Assembly (NCBI GenBank): GCA_024693365.1
Contig: JAILLF010000020.1
Location: 1 to 42,296 of the forward strand
Source of the DNA: Acetatifactor sp.
GTDB taxonomy: Bacteria; Bacillota; Clostridia; Lachnospirales; Lachnospiraceae
Direction of reading: 5' to 3'
Length of the DNA stretch: 42,296 nucleotides
The position numbers and the translations under genes were made by a program. Position 1 is the stretch's first letter. Each line of letters starts with the position of its first letter. The notes under the pieces were generated by a model. The model did not search any database, was not told where the DNA came from, and saw nothing but the letters and a program-made list of their open reading frames with translations. Below are positions 16,605-24,934 of the stretch, in pieces.

Positions 16605-17714
16605 CTAAAACTCTTCAATGTTGATCGTCTTTGCACTGAGAATCCCATATTTGATAATGGAATTTGCAAAGGTTTTAAACTTCTCCGCACCGTCACTTAC
16701 GTAAAACTGATATTTATTCTCTCCGAGAGTGACGGGCGTCTCCTTCAGAAGCCCCTTCCTTTCCAACATCTCCTTCAGCTCCCTCGCAGTCTCATATGCC
16801 GGATTTACAAGCGTTACCTTGTCTCCCATGACCCTGGCCACGGTAGACCGGATCAGGGGATAATGCGTGCATCCCAGGATCAGCGTGTCTATGTCAATGT
16901 CGATCAGTTCATTCAAATAACGTTTTGCAATCTCATCCGTCACCGGATCCTCCCAAAGTCCTTCCTCCACGAGCGGAACAAAGAGAGGGCATGCCTTTCC
17001 GTAAATGGTAACCTCCGGATGAATCTTTTTTATGTACTGACTGTAAATGCGGCTTCCAATGGTCGCCTCCGTCGCGATAACGCCAATCTTACCGTTCCTC
17101 GTCGCCTCGGACGCCGCCTTTGCGCCTGGCTTTACCACGCCGATGATGGGGACGTCCGTCTCTTTCTCCAGGTCCTCGAGCGCATAAGCACTGGCAGTAT
17201 TACAGGCCACAACGATGGTCTTTACCTGATGCGTCTGCAGGAAGCGCACGATCTGGCGGGAAAACCTTGTCACGGTCTCCTTCGACTTGCTGCCGTAAGG
17301 CACTCTCGCCGTGTCCCCAAAATATATGATCTTTTCATTCGGGATCTGCCGCATGATCTCGCGCGCAACGGTAAGTCCGCCTACGCCTGAATCAAACACC
17401 CCTATGGGCGCGTCTGCCGTTATTTTTTGTTCCATTCCTTTGTCACTAACCTTTCTTTCCTTTTTCCAAAAGGCATGCCATAATTCCATCAACCTGCTGC
17501 GTCCTTTGATCTCCCCCGGCTTCGCTGAGAGAACGGCATCCAGCAATTCTTCTCCTGCCAAGTGCTCCTGCTCACAATTCTTGCAAACGTCCGCATTCCA
17601 AAATATTTCCGGAAACAGAATTCCAAATGCCAGCCACGAGGCGATGGCAAAACACCCAAAGTGCACCAAAGTCTCCCTGAGCAGGCTCTTATGGCTTATT
17701 CCATCATGCATCAT
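16605..17714 (-). CDS. murI: Glutamate racemase with an N-terminal membrane extension
   Basis: The racemase domain starts near residue 94 (MEQKITADAPIGVFDSGVGG) and has both catalytic cysteines, C171 in VVACNTAS and C282 in ILGCTHYP. It supplies D-glutamate for peptidoglycan. The frame carries 93 extra residues ahead of it: a hydrophobic stretch at about 18-38, a CKNC pair at 44-47 and a basic linker. The long start is supported by GGGAGG eight bases before a double ATG, while M94 has only a poorly spaced AAGG. Typical MurI is about 265 residues, so this is either a fused membrane-anchored form or a small ORF fused in frame. Confidence 0.85.
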   Translation of the reverse strand: MMHDGISHKSLLRETLVHFGCFAIASWLAFGILFPEIFWNADVCKNCEQEHLAGEELLDAVLSAKPGEIKGRSRLMELWHAFWKKERKVSDKGMEQKITADAPIGVFDSGVGGLTVAREIMRQIPNEKIIYFGDTARVPYGSKSKETVTRFSRQIVRFLQTHQVKTIVVACNTASAYALEDLEKETDVPIIGVVKPGAKAASEATRNGKIGVIATEATIGSRIYSQYIKKIHPEVTIYGKACPLFVPLVEEGLWEDPVTDEIAKRYLNELIDIDIDTLILGCTHYPLIRSTVARVMGDKVTLVNPAYETARELKEMLERKGLLKETPVTLGENKYQFYVSDGAEKFKTFANSIIKYGILSAKTINIEEF

Positions 17715-17791
17715 TCTTCTTTCCTCCCATGTTCCTTACTCCCATAACCTGAGTATGGGCACGGTTTAGAAAAATGATACGCGTCATTTAA

Positions 17792-18487
17792 TTATTTCTT
17801 TTCTTTTTCCAACCGGATCTGGCGGATGATTGCCTTTTTTTGATTGTCAATGTGAAGTCTCGCCGCCTCACAGGCCGTCTCGCGGTTTTTCTTCACAATG
17901 TTCTCATAAATAATGCGATGCTCCTCCACCAGCTTTTCATGCTGGCTAAAGTCCTTCAGATATTCAAAGCGATACCGGTACATCTGCTCTGAAAGGTTAT
18001 TTACCAGCTGGATCAGACGCTGATTGCCCGTGGCCTGCACAATGATGTCATGGAGTGCCACGTCCTTCTGCGCAAGAAGCTTTACGTCCTTTTCTTTCTC
18101 GCTCTTTTTCGCTTCTTCCGCAAAGGCATCACACGCTTCGGACAAGCGCTGCAGTTCCTCCTCCGTGATCCTCTCGCAAGCGAGTTCCACGCACAGCGCG
18201 TCTACCGCACGGCGCACCTCCAGAACGTCATTCATGCTCTTTTCCGTGATCTGGGCAACCTCTGCCCCGCGCCTTGGGATCATCGTGACCAAGCCTTCCA
18301 GTTCAAGCTTCCGAATGGCCTCACGGATCGGCGTTCTGCTCACGCCAAGCTGGTCTGCGAGATGAATCTCCATCAGCCTCTCCCCCGGCTTTAATTCCCC
18401 CGTCAGGATGGCCTGACGGAGCGTGTTAAACACCACGTCCCTAAGCGGTAAAAATTGATCCATTTTCAGCTGAAATCTCTCTTGCAT
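17792..18487 (-). CDS. GntR-family regulator, FadR/FCD subfamily
   Basis: A 231-residue transcription factor. The winged helix covers about residues 14-75 (GELKPGERLMEIHLADQLGVSRTPIREAIRKLELEGLV). The C-terminal all-helical FCD domain follows, with H149 in VALHDIIVQATGN and later histidines placed to bind a metal and a small acid. It lies between ispE and murI in one unit. A near-palindrome of the kind bound by this family lies in the ispE leader at 19469-19479, so autoregulation of the unit is plausible. The effector is unknown. Confidence 0.88.
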   Translation of the reverse strand: MQERFQLKMDQFLPLRDVVFNTLRQAILTGELKPGERLMEIHLADQLGVSRTPIREAIRKLELEGLVTMIPRRGAEVAQITEKSMNDVLEVRRAVDALCVELACERITEEELQRLSEACDAFAEEAKKSEKEKDVKLLAQKDVALHDIIVQATGNQRLIQLVNNLSEQMYRYRFEYLKDFSQHEKLVEEHRIIYENIVKKNRETACEAARLHIDNQKKAIIRQIRLEKEKK

Positions 18488-18582
18488 TTTTCTCGCCTTT
18501 CCTGTTGCGGCTCGCGCGACGCCTTCCCGTCACGCTCCCGTCTGCGCGGCTTCTTCCGCTTTTGTTCCCAGACCTTGCAGCC

Positions 18583-19446
18583 TTATTTCCTGCCACTCAC
18601 CGGCTTTGTCACAAAAATCTGCTTTGCAAGTCCAAGCGCCCGGATCTGCTCCCCGGCTGCCCTAGCCTTTTCTTTCTTCTCAAAAATCCCAAACGTTGAC
18701 GGTCCGCTGCCACTCATAAGACTGCCAAGCGCACCCTGAGAGAGCATTACCTCCCTGATCCTTTGAACGACCGGATGCATTTCCTCCGTGACCGTTGCAA
18801 GCACATTGGCGAGGCGCTTTACAACCCCATCCAAGTCATTTTCTGCAATAGCCCTTTGCATGCCGTCCACGTCCGGATGACTCGTGATCTCATGGCGGTC
18901 AATCCGCTCATAGACCTCCTTCGTCGATACGCCAATCTCTGGTTTTGCAACCAAAAGCACGCACTCCGGCATGGGAGAAAGCTTTGTCAAAACCTCGCCA
19001 ATTCCTTCGGAAAGCGCGGTCCCGCCCAGAATGCAATAAGGTACGTCCGCTCCAATCTTAACGCCTAAGGCGCAGAGCTCCTCCTCCGATAGCCCAAGGT
19101 CATACAAAAGATTCATTGCCTTCATTGTACATGCTGCATCCGTGCTTCCTCCGGCCATTCCGGCCGCAACTGGAATCCTTTTTTCCAGTTGCACGGAAAC
19201 ACCGCCATCGATCTGGAATCTCTCCCGCATCAGCGACGCCGCCTTATAAATCAGATTGTCTTCCCCTAACGGAATCTCTCCCGCATCCGACGTAATCCGG
19301 ATTTCCCCTGCCGTCCGTTCAAACGTGAGCGTGTCATGGATTCCCACCGTCTGCATGATCATGCGGACCTGATGATATCCGTTTTCCAGTCGTCCCACCA
19401 CGTCCAGGCATAAATTGATCTTTGCGTATGCATTTAAACTCAGCAT
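18583..19446 (-). CDS. ispE: 4-diphosphocytidyl-2-C-methyl-D-erythritol kinase
   Basis: A 287-residue GHMP kinase of the methylerythritol phosphate pathway to isoprenoids. It opens AYAKINLCLDVVGRLENGYH, carries the ATP loop PVAAGMAGGSTDAA near residue 90 and the C-terminal SGSGPSTFGIF motif. GAGGAGAAAG precedes the ATG. It heads a unit with the GntR regulator and murI, and its own promoter lies in the gap after sipL. Confidence 0.93.
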   Translation of the reverse strand: MLSLNAYAKINLCLDVVGRLENGYHQVRMIMQTVGIHDTLTFERTAGEIRITSDAGEIPLGEDNLIYKAASLMRERFQIDGGVSVQLEKRIPVAAGMAGGSTDAACTMKAMNLLYDLGLSEEELCALGVKIGADVPYCILGGTALSEGIGEVLTKLSPMPECVLLVAKPEIGVSTKEVYERIDRHEITSHPDVDGMQRAIAENDLDGVVKRLANVLATVTEEMHPVVQRIREVMLSQGALGSLMSGSGPSTFGIFEKKEKARAAGEQIRALGLAKQIFVTKPVSGRK

Positions 19447-19468
19447 GACTTTCTCCTCTGAATGTATT

Positions 19469-19519
19469 CTGTATACAAGAATTGTATTTATTATAGTACA
19501 ATCCTTGTGCGTCCGTCAA
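19469..19519 (-). promoter_or_regulatory. ispE promoter with a GntR-like operator in the leader
   Basis: On the minus strand TTGACG (19514-19519) and TATAAT (19490-19495) are 18 bp apart. Eleven bp past the -10 the near-palindrome CTTGTATACAG (plus 19469-19479) matches the TGTATACA core common among FCD-type GntR operators. The only GntR gene here is two cistrons downstream-coded in the same unit. Confidence 0.55.
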
Positions 19520-19543
19520 GCCTTGTACGCAAAAGGCTTCGCG

Positions 19544-21100
19544 TCAATTTCGTTTTACAACCAAAAGCTTTTGCCCTGGTACCAACTCCTCACTCGTTAG
19601 GTCATTGAGATCCTTTAGGCTTTGAATCGGCACGTAGTATTTTTTTCCAATATTCCAAAGGTGTTCCCCGGGACGGACTACGTAGATCGCCATACCTGGC
19701 AGGGATGCCATTTTCTCCTGGTCCAGGGGTGCCTCCGTGATCTCCCCCAGCACCTGCATCTCCTCTTCATGAAACGCAGATGCCACAAAGCAAAGGAGTG
19801 CCTTCACTTCCATCTCCTCACTGCCCTGCATGGTGACGCTAAAGCGTTCCAGCGTGGCCTGAACGCGCTCCGGCAGGTCCTCGCTCTCCAATCCCGGAAT
19901 CTCCAATACGTACTCGTATGGCAATGTTTTCCTGACGCACCCATAAGGTTTTTCATCTTCCCCCGTGACGTACAGGATCTTGACGCCCAGGCTTCCGCGC
20001 AGGCGCAATCCATTCTCTGCCGCCTGTACGTCCGTAAGTGACAGGTTTCCTTCTCCGCGAATCAACTGCAGAGGTTTCGTTACGCCTTCTAGCGTCACGT
20101 GGTCCAAAACCTTTGTCTTTCCCGTAACGCTCCGAAGAAGCCGCCGTAAGGAAGCTGTCTTTTTCTCTTCCAGAATCTCTTCCTTTACGCCATAAACGTC
20201 CGTAACCACGTCCAATTTCTTTTCTTCATAAGCACAGATCTTAAGAGTGACCGTCATCTCCAGCCCGAAATCCCGCATTTCTCCGTCCAAGTCAGGCTTT
20301 GACGTCAGCTCCCACTGGGAGATGCCGTATCTTACGTCAAGCGCCATTCCCTCGTGGCAGCCGGAACAGGCAATCTGCGTGCTCTCCTCCACCGTTGTCT
20401 CATAGATTTCGGGATTTCCTTCTTCACTTTCATACAGCACAAACACGCGGACTTCTCCCTGTGCATAAAGCTGCTCTTCGCCCAGCCGGAAATTCATCTC
20501 TCCCAGCTCTGCGCTCTTCCAAAGAATCCTTGCCACGTTTGGGTGCCCTGAGGGCAGGGAGAACTCCTCCTTGATCCGCATCACGTCTCTGCTGCATAGT
20601 GCCAGTTCCGTATATTCCATGGGTACAAGACGTATCTGCGCATCCTCCTGCCCAGGACCGGTAACCCCTACGGGAAGCTCTTCGTCCTGAATGGACTGAG
20701 CGGATGCTTCCAGTGAAAGAATGCTTTGCACTCCCAGCTTTCGCGAGTTGATCATGGTTATGGTCAGATCCTCCACCGTACCCGTGACAATAACGTCATC
20801 CGAAGGAAGCATTCCTTCCACGCGAATCTTCTCCTCAAAAGGAAGCCTCCCCTCCATGCATTCCAGCCGTCCGCCATATTCCTGCGTATGATACAGGACA
20901 GAGAACGTTAATTTACCGCGCACCGTCGCCGCATCAGGCAAGGGCTGCACTTCCTCGATTAAAACGCTCCCCTTTTCCAGACAGATGGTGTTTACATCCG
21001 GCTTCATCTCGGGAAGATTGACGTCTTCCTCCATCGTGATCTGTAGCTGACCTTCCTTTTCGGTGCCGTTCCTTCGTACGTATTGTTTTAGCAACTCCAT
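19544..21100 (-). CDS. sipL: SipL-like spore coat morphogenesis protein (DUF3794, LysM)
   Basis: A 518-residue cytoplasmic protein. Residues about 30-460 contain repeated DUF3794 segments. The C-terminal 45 residues are a LysM module (VVRPGEHLWNIGKKYYVPI then LVPGQKLLVVKR). This matches SipL of Clostridioides difficile in length and domain order. SipL binds SpoIVA and is needed to place the coat around the forespore. GGAGG lies eight bases before the ATG. It is strong evidence that the organism sporulates. The gene is next to ispE. Confidence 0.87.
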   Translation of the reverse strand: MELLKQYVRRNGTEKEGQLQITMEEDVNLPEMKPDVNTICLEKGSVLIEEVQPLPDAATVRGKLTFSVLYHTQEYGGRLECMEGRLPFEEKIRVEGMLPSDDVIVTGTVEDLTITMINSRKLGVQSILSLEASAQSIQDEELPVGVTGPGQEDAQIRLVPMEYTELALCSRDVMRIKEEFSLPSGHPNVARILWKSAELGEMNFRLGEEQLYAQGEVRVFVLYESEEGNPEIYETTVEESTQIACSGCHEGMALDVRYGISQWELTSKPDLDGEMRDFGLEMTVTLKICAYEEKKLDVVTDVYGVKEEILEEKKTASLRRLLRSVTGKTKVLDHVTLEGVTKPLQLIRGEGNLSLTDVQAAENGLRLRGSLGVKILYVTGEDEKPYGCVRKTLPYEYVLEIPGLESEDLPERVQATLERFSVTMQGSEEMEVKALLCFVASAFHEEEMQVLGEITEAPLDQEKMASLPGMAIYVVRPGEHLWNIGKKYYVPIQSLKDLNDLTSEELVPGQKLLVVKRN

Positions 21101-21131
21101 GCCGCATACCTCCAGCTCTTCCCAGATACCT

Positions 21132-21160
21132 TATGTATACGCCGGAAGGAGTCAGAATAT
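21132..21160 (-). promoter_or_regulatory. Possible sigma-E-type promoter of sipL
   Basis: On the minus strand ATATT (21156-21160) is followed after 16 bp by TATACATA (21132-21139), which resembles the sigma-E -35 and -10 elements. The spacing is slightly long for that class. It lies 31 bp before the sipL start, in keeping with mother-cell expression. Confidence 0.35.
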
Positions 21161-21194
21161 GAGTGGAGCACGTATTGATCAGACGCATAGGGAC

Positions 21195-21262
21195 GGGGCA
21201 GGGTGGGTCCGCATGCATCACCCGTGAACGCACGGATAATGCATGCGGACCCATCCTGCCCC
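21195..21262. repeat. 24-bp inverted repeat with a 20-nt loop
   Basis: Arms 21195-21218 and 21239-21262 pair over 24 positions with one G-T mismatch. The stem is GC-rich in its outer part and contains the palindrome GCATGC. No U-tract follows in either direction, so it is not a standard terminator. It lies between the transglutaminase-like gene and the sipL promoter and may be a dispersed palindromic element. Confidence 0.85.
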
Positions 21263-21323
21263 TGGCATCTGAAAAATACAACTTAATTATTCAACTCAAT
21301 GCGTGCCCCTTACAGAGAATCAT

Positions 21324-22874
21324 TTATTGAAAATGGATCGTACAATCACCCGGGAAGTAAGGATAGAATGTTTCAATCGCGTTCCACTGTTCTTTGGTTC
21401 CCTCAAAATAAATGTCTTTTAAGGAACTGCAACCCATAAACGCACCGGCCCAGATCTCGGTAAGGCTGGCGGGAAGGTGAATGGTTTTCAGCTTGGTGCA
21501 ATTTGCAAAAGCCAATTTCGTGATGATCTTGGTTCCCTCCGGCACGGCATATTCACTCGCCCCGGCGTTGGGATAACGGATCAGCTTTTCTTTGCCCGCG
21601 TCAAAGAGCACTCCGTCTTCGGCGCATAAAAACTCATTTCCCTCGTCTACGGAAAAGGACGTAATCTCTCTGTCACCGTCAAAAAGGGTAACATCCAATC
21701 CCATGGCTTTTTCCGGGATTACGACGTCGCCTTCTCCCTGATATTCCGTCAGCAATCCGTGTTCTATCACGTATCGTCCGTCCTCATCTTGAACAGAATA
21801 AAGCTGTGGTCCGTCCTTCATCGTGTCCCGGATGCACCTAGGCATCTTAACGCCATACTGCACGTATTTGCCATTGATTAGACTTTGCTTTTTAAAACTA
21901 TTATAACTTTTGTTAAAGCGTCTGTCGGCTGGAGATTCCATCTTGTACTGATCCAGCCACGACGGGTCAATGCAATACCATTCGTCATAGAGCTTTACCA
22001 TGTTCCAGGCATGATAACCCAGGGATATATTATAATAACTCTGGGAGGATGCCCTTACGTACAAGCTGTCGAGTCCCGCTGCGTTGCACAAATACTGAAA
22101 CGTTTTCGCGTAACCGTTATCCGTCGCAATTCCGTCACACAAAGCTCCTCCAATCCCATCCGCAATCCCATCCCGGAACATGTCAAAAATGGATAACGTG
22201 GTATAGTTTGATAACGTGTCAGACTGCACGTTGTCAAAGATCAACCGGAGGATCGCTTCTTCCTTTTCCAAGTCATTTTCGCATTTTTCGATGACCTTCA
22301 ACCACTCCTGCGTCTTCTCTTCAATCTTATCCCGATAGGAATCGATCACTTCGCGGCTTGTGAATCCGTCCAGTAATTCCATGGAATATTTGCCGTCTTC
22401 CTGCACAAGGATACCGCTGAAAAAAAAGTATTTGGGGCAGGAATGATAAAACAATTGCGCCACGACTTCCGCATCCAACCTATTTAACGTGCCAAGCTCC
22501 AAATTACCAAAACAACCTTGGGTAAACTCCTCGCTTGACGTATAGGTACCCTCAAAACATTTTAGCACGGAGCCCTCGGGCAATACTCTTAATTCCGGCT
22601 CCTGCGTTCCCCAGTAAAACGCCTCCGCCTGTTTCTTCATAATGTTAAAAAACACCTGCTGTTCCTTGCTTAGCTGGTCATAAAAATAGTTGGTATTTCC
22701 TTCATAAAGCGAGTGTCTGTCTGGCACGAAGTCTTCCAGTTGTTCGCTTGTCATTTCCGCCGTTTCGGCCTCCGTCTCCGGCAGCTTCTCTTTCTTTTCG
22801 CACCCTGCCATCAATGCCATGCCCATGCACAGGACCATAACCTTAACTAAAAGCTTTGTCTTCCAAACTCTCAT
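21324..22874 (-). CDS. Transglutaminase-like lipoprotein with BspA-type leucine-rich repeats, catalytic Cys absent
   Basis: A 516-residue lipoprotein with lipobox LMAGC25. The middle has the transglutaminase-like fold pattern: DNGYAKTFQYLCNAAGL near 252, GYHAWNMVKLYDEWYCIDPSW near 286. H288 and D303 fit the usual triad, but D252 stands where the nucleophilic Cys is expected, so catalysis is doubtful. The C-terminal 90 residues form LRR_5 repeats (LAFANCTKLKTIHLPASL). A TTG start 33 bp upstream is possible, but the ATG used here has GAGG seven bases before it. It is the last gene of the pyrK-pyrD unit, 36 bp after pyrD. Confidence 0.8.
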   Translation of the reverse strand: MRVWKTKLLVKVMVLCMGMALMAGCEKKEKLPETEAETAEMTSEQLEDFVPDRHSLYEGNTNYFYDQLSKEQQVFFNIMKKQAEAFYWGTQEPELRVLPEGSVLKCFEGTYTSSEEFTQGCFGNLELGTLNRLDAEVVAQLFYHSCPKYFFFSGILVQEDGKYSMELLDGFTSREVIDSYRDKIEEKTQEWLKVIEKCENDLEKEEAILRLIFDNVQSDTLSNYTTLSIFDMFRDGIADGIGGALCDGIATDNGYAKTFQYLCNAAGLDSLYVRASSQSYYNISLGYHAWNMVKLYDEWYCIDPSWLDQYKMESPADRRFNKSYNSFKKQSLINGKYVQYGVKMPRCIRDTMKDGPQLYSVQDEDGRYVIEHGLLTEYQGEGDVVIPEKAMGLDVTLFDGDREITSFSVDEGNEFLCAEDGVLFDAGKEKLIRYPNAGASEYAVPEGTKIITKLAFANCTKLKTIHLPASLTEIWAGAFMGCSSLKDIYFEGTKEQWNAIETFYPYFPGDCTIHFQ

Positions 22875-22910
22875 CCTGATACCTCTCTTGTCGCCACAAA
22901 GTGACAATGG

Positions 22911-23879
22911 TTATCTCACGGCACCAATTAAGTCTTTGAGTTTCTCCACATGGTATTGACGCATGTAATTTTCAATTCCTTCGAGAATTTCCACGGTTGC
23001 GTAAGGATTTACGAAATTCATGGCGCCGACGCTGACGGCACTGGCGCCCGCCAGGATGAACTCGATGGCGTCCTCCGCCGTGGCGATGCCCCCCATGCCA
23101 AGGATCGGGAGCTTTACGGCCTGCGCCACCTGATAGACCATGCGCACCGCAATAGGCTTGATGGCGGGACCACTCATGCCGCCGGTCTTGTTTGCAATGG
23201 CAAATTTGCGCCTGTGAATATCGATCTTCATGCCCGTGATGGTGTTGATGAGGGAAAGCGCGTCCGCGCCTGCCGCCTCTGCCGCCCTCGCCATCTCCGT
23301 AATGTCCGTCACGTTGGGAGAAAGCTTCATCATGATGGGCTGTTTTGCATGCTTTTTGAGTTCCGAGGTGATGTTGTAGAGCGCGTCAGCCTTTTGTCCA
23401 AAGGCAATCGCGCCTTCCTTCACGTTGGGGCAGGAGACGTTGATCTCCAGCAGCGCCACCGCAGGCTCCTCGCCAAGGCGCTCCACCACGTCCACGTAAT
23501 CCTGCACGGACTTTCCGCAAACGTTCACGATGATCTTTGTCTTTTCATACTGCTTCAGGAAAGGGATATCTCTCTCCATAAACACGTCAATGCCGGGATT
23601 CTGAAGGCCGATGGCATTGAGCATGCCGCCGTAAACCTCCGCCACGCGGGGCGTAGGGTTTCCAGGCCAGGGCACGTTTGCAACGCCCTTGGTCACAACG
23701 GCGCCCAGACGATTTAAGTCCACAAACTCCCCGTATTCCATGCCGGATCCAAAGGTTCCGGACGCCGTCATCACGGGATTTTGAAATTCCACGCCTGCAA
23801 TGCGGGTGCGAAGATCCGGTGCCCAATTTTCCGCATTCGCGCCTGCCGTCATATTTACGTTCTGGTTGTTCTCGCTCAT
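22911..23879 (-). CDS. pyrD: Dihydroorotate dehydrogenase, class 1B catalytic subunit
   Basis: A 322-residue FMN enzyme that oxidises dihydroorotate to orotate in pyrimidine synthesis. The catalytic base is C150 in EINVSCPNVK, the 1B-type Cys. FMN-binding motifs include TASGTFG, NTITGM and GMGGIATAEDAIEFILAGASAV. The first 20 residues are an unstructured extension beyond the usual start. It overlaps pyrK by one base (TGATG), so the two are translationally coupled, as in other NAD-dependent class 1B enzymes. Confidence 0.94.
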   Translation of the reverse strand: MSENNQNVNMTAGANAENWAPDLRTRIAGVEFQNPVMTASGTFGSGMEYGEFVDLNRLGAVVTKGVANVPWPGNPTPRVAEVYGGMLNAIGLQNPGIDVFMERDIPFLKQYEKTKIIVNVCGKSVQDYVDVVERLGEEPAVALLEINVSCPNVKEGAIAFGQKADALYNITSELKKHAKQPIMMKLSPNVTDITEMARAAEAAGADALSLINTITGMKIDIHRRKFAIANKTGGMSGPAIKPIAVRMVYQVAQAVKLPILGMGGIATAEDAIEFILAGASAVSVGAMNFVNPYATVEILEGIENYMRQYHVEKLKDLIGAVR

Positions 23880-24691
23880 CAGATCTCCACCTCCCCTGCT
23901 TCAAATACCGGTCCGTCCGTGCAAATCCTTGCATTGTGCACGTGGGAGTGGTGATCCACTTCCTTTGTCTTTACGACGCAGCCAAGACACGCGCCGACGC
24001 CGCAGGCCATGTGCTCCTCCAGCGAGATATATGCCGGGATTCCCTGGTCCTGCGCATACGCCTTGATGGCGCGAAGCATGGGCATGGGGCCGCACGCAAA
24101 GATCACGTCCGCCGTGATCGCGTTCTCGCGGATCGCATCCAGTACGTTTCCCTTCGTTCCAACGCTGCCGTCCTCCGTTGCAAAGTAAACCCTGCCGTAC
24201 TGCTCCAGATCTTCCTTCAAAAAGGTCTTAGAGTCGCGATATCCCATAATGCACCGGACGTCAGTTTTTCCATCAGCGCATTCTGCAGCTGTCTGCTTTG
24301 CGTCTGCGGCAAATTCCTTCGCAAGCTCCAGCATCGGCGGAATTCCAATGCCGCCGCCCATGAGAAAGACCTTCTTTCCCTTTCCTTTTTCCAGCGGGAA
24401 CCCATTTCCGAGGACTCCAAGAATCTGCACTTCCTCCCCAGCCTGCCAGCCGGAGAATTCCTTTGTGCCCTGTCCCGCAATGCGATATACAATGCGAAGC
24501 GCGGTTCTGTCGGCGTTCACCTCGCAAATGCTGATAGGTCTAGGCAGAAGTGCACTTTTGTCTTTTGTAAACACCCCGACAAACTGCCCCGGCTTAACGT
24601 CCTTCGCCAGCTCCGTTTTGATCCACAGATCAAAGATGGCCGGCGCAATCTCCTTTTGCGTCATCACGACTCCCGTCACTTTTTGTTTCAT
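23879..24691 (-). CDS. pyrK: Dihydroorotate dehydrogenase electron transfer subunit
   Basis: A 270-residue flavoprotein that carries electrons from PyrD to NAD. An FAD domain with RPISICEVN is followed by the NAD site GGGIGIPPMLELAKEF. A 2Fe-2S cluster is held by C230, C235, C238 and C257. It lies directly upstream of pyrD with a one-base overlap and after the DUF951 gene. Confidence 0.94.
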   Translation of the reverse strand: MKQKVTGVVMTQKEIAPAIFDLWIKTELAKDVKPGQFVGVFTKDKSALLPRPISICEVNADRTALRIVYRIAGQGTKEFSGWQAGEEVQILGVLGNGFPLEKGKGKKVFLMGGGIGIPPMLELAKEFAADAKQTAAECADGKTDVRCIMGYRDSKTFLKEDLEQYGRVYFATEDGSVGTKGNVLDAIRENAITADVIFACGPMPMLRAIKAYAQDQGIPAYISLEEHMACGVGACLGCVVKTKEVDHHSHVHNARICTDGPVFEAGEVEI

Positions 24692-24724
24692 ATAGTTCCA
24701 GATTCCTTTCCGCGACAGTTACGT

Positions 24725-24916
24725 TTACTCTGCCGCATTCCCCTTCTTTATTTCCTTAACGTTTCTTTCCATGATCTTTCTGGCGATCATGATCTGATGG
24801 CCGCATCCCACGCATTTCAGCCGAAAGTCAGCGCCCTCCCTGAGCACGTCCCACTCAAAGCTACCGCAAGGATGTTGCTTTTTCATCTTGATCCTGTCGC
24901 CTACGTGTATCTCCAT
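24725..24916 (-). CDS. DUF951 family small protein
   Basis: 63 residues with the DUF951 signature: VGDRIKMKKQHPCGSFEWDV then RLKCVGCGHQIMI. The cysteines C17, C35 and C38 could bind a metal. It is a small cytoplasmic protein of unknown function, widespread in Firmicutes. It lies between the DUF218 gene and pyrK in the same unit. Confidence 0.88.
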   Translation of the reverse strand: MEIHVGDRIKMKKQHPCGSFEWDVLREGADFRLKCVGCGHQIMIARKIMERNVKEIKKGNAAE

Positions 24917-24934
24917 GTCACGCCTCCCAAAAAA

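Noticed and set aside
21324..22874. Active transglutaminase or protease
   Set aside because: The cysteine of the usual C-x-G-Y-A motif is replaced by D252.
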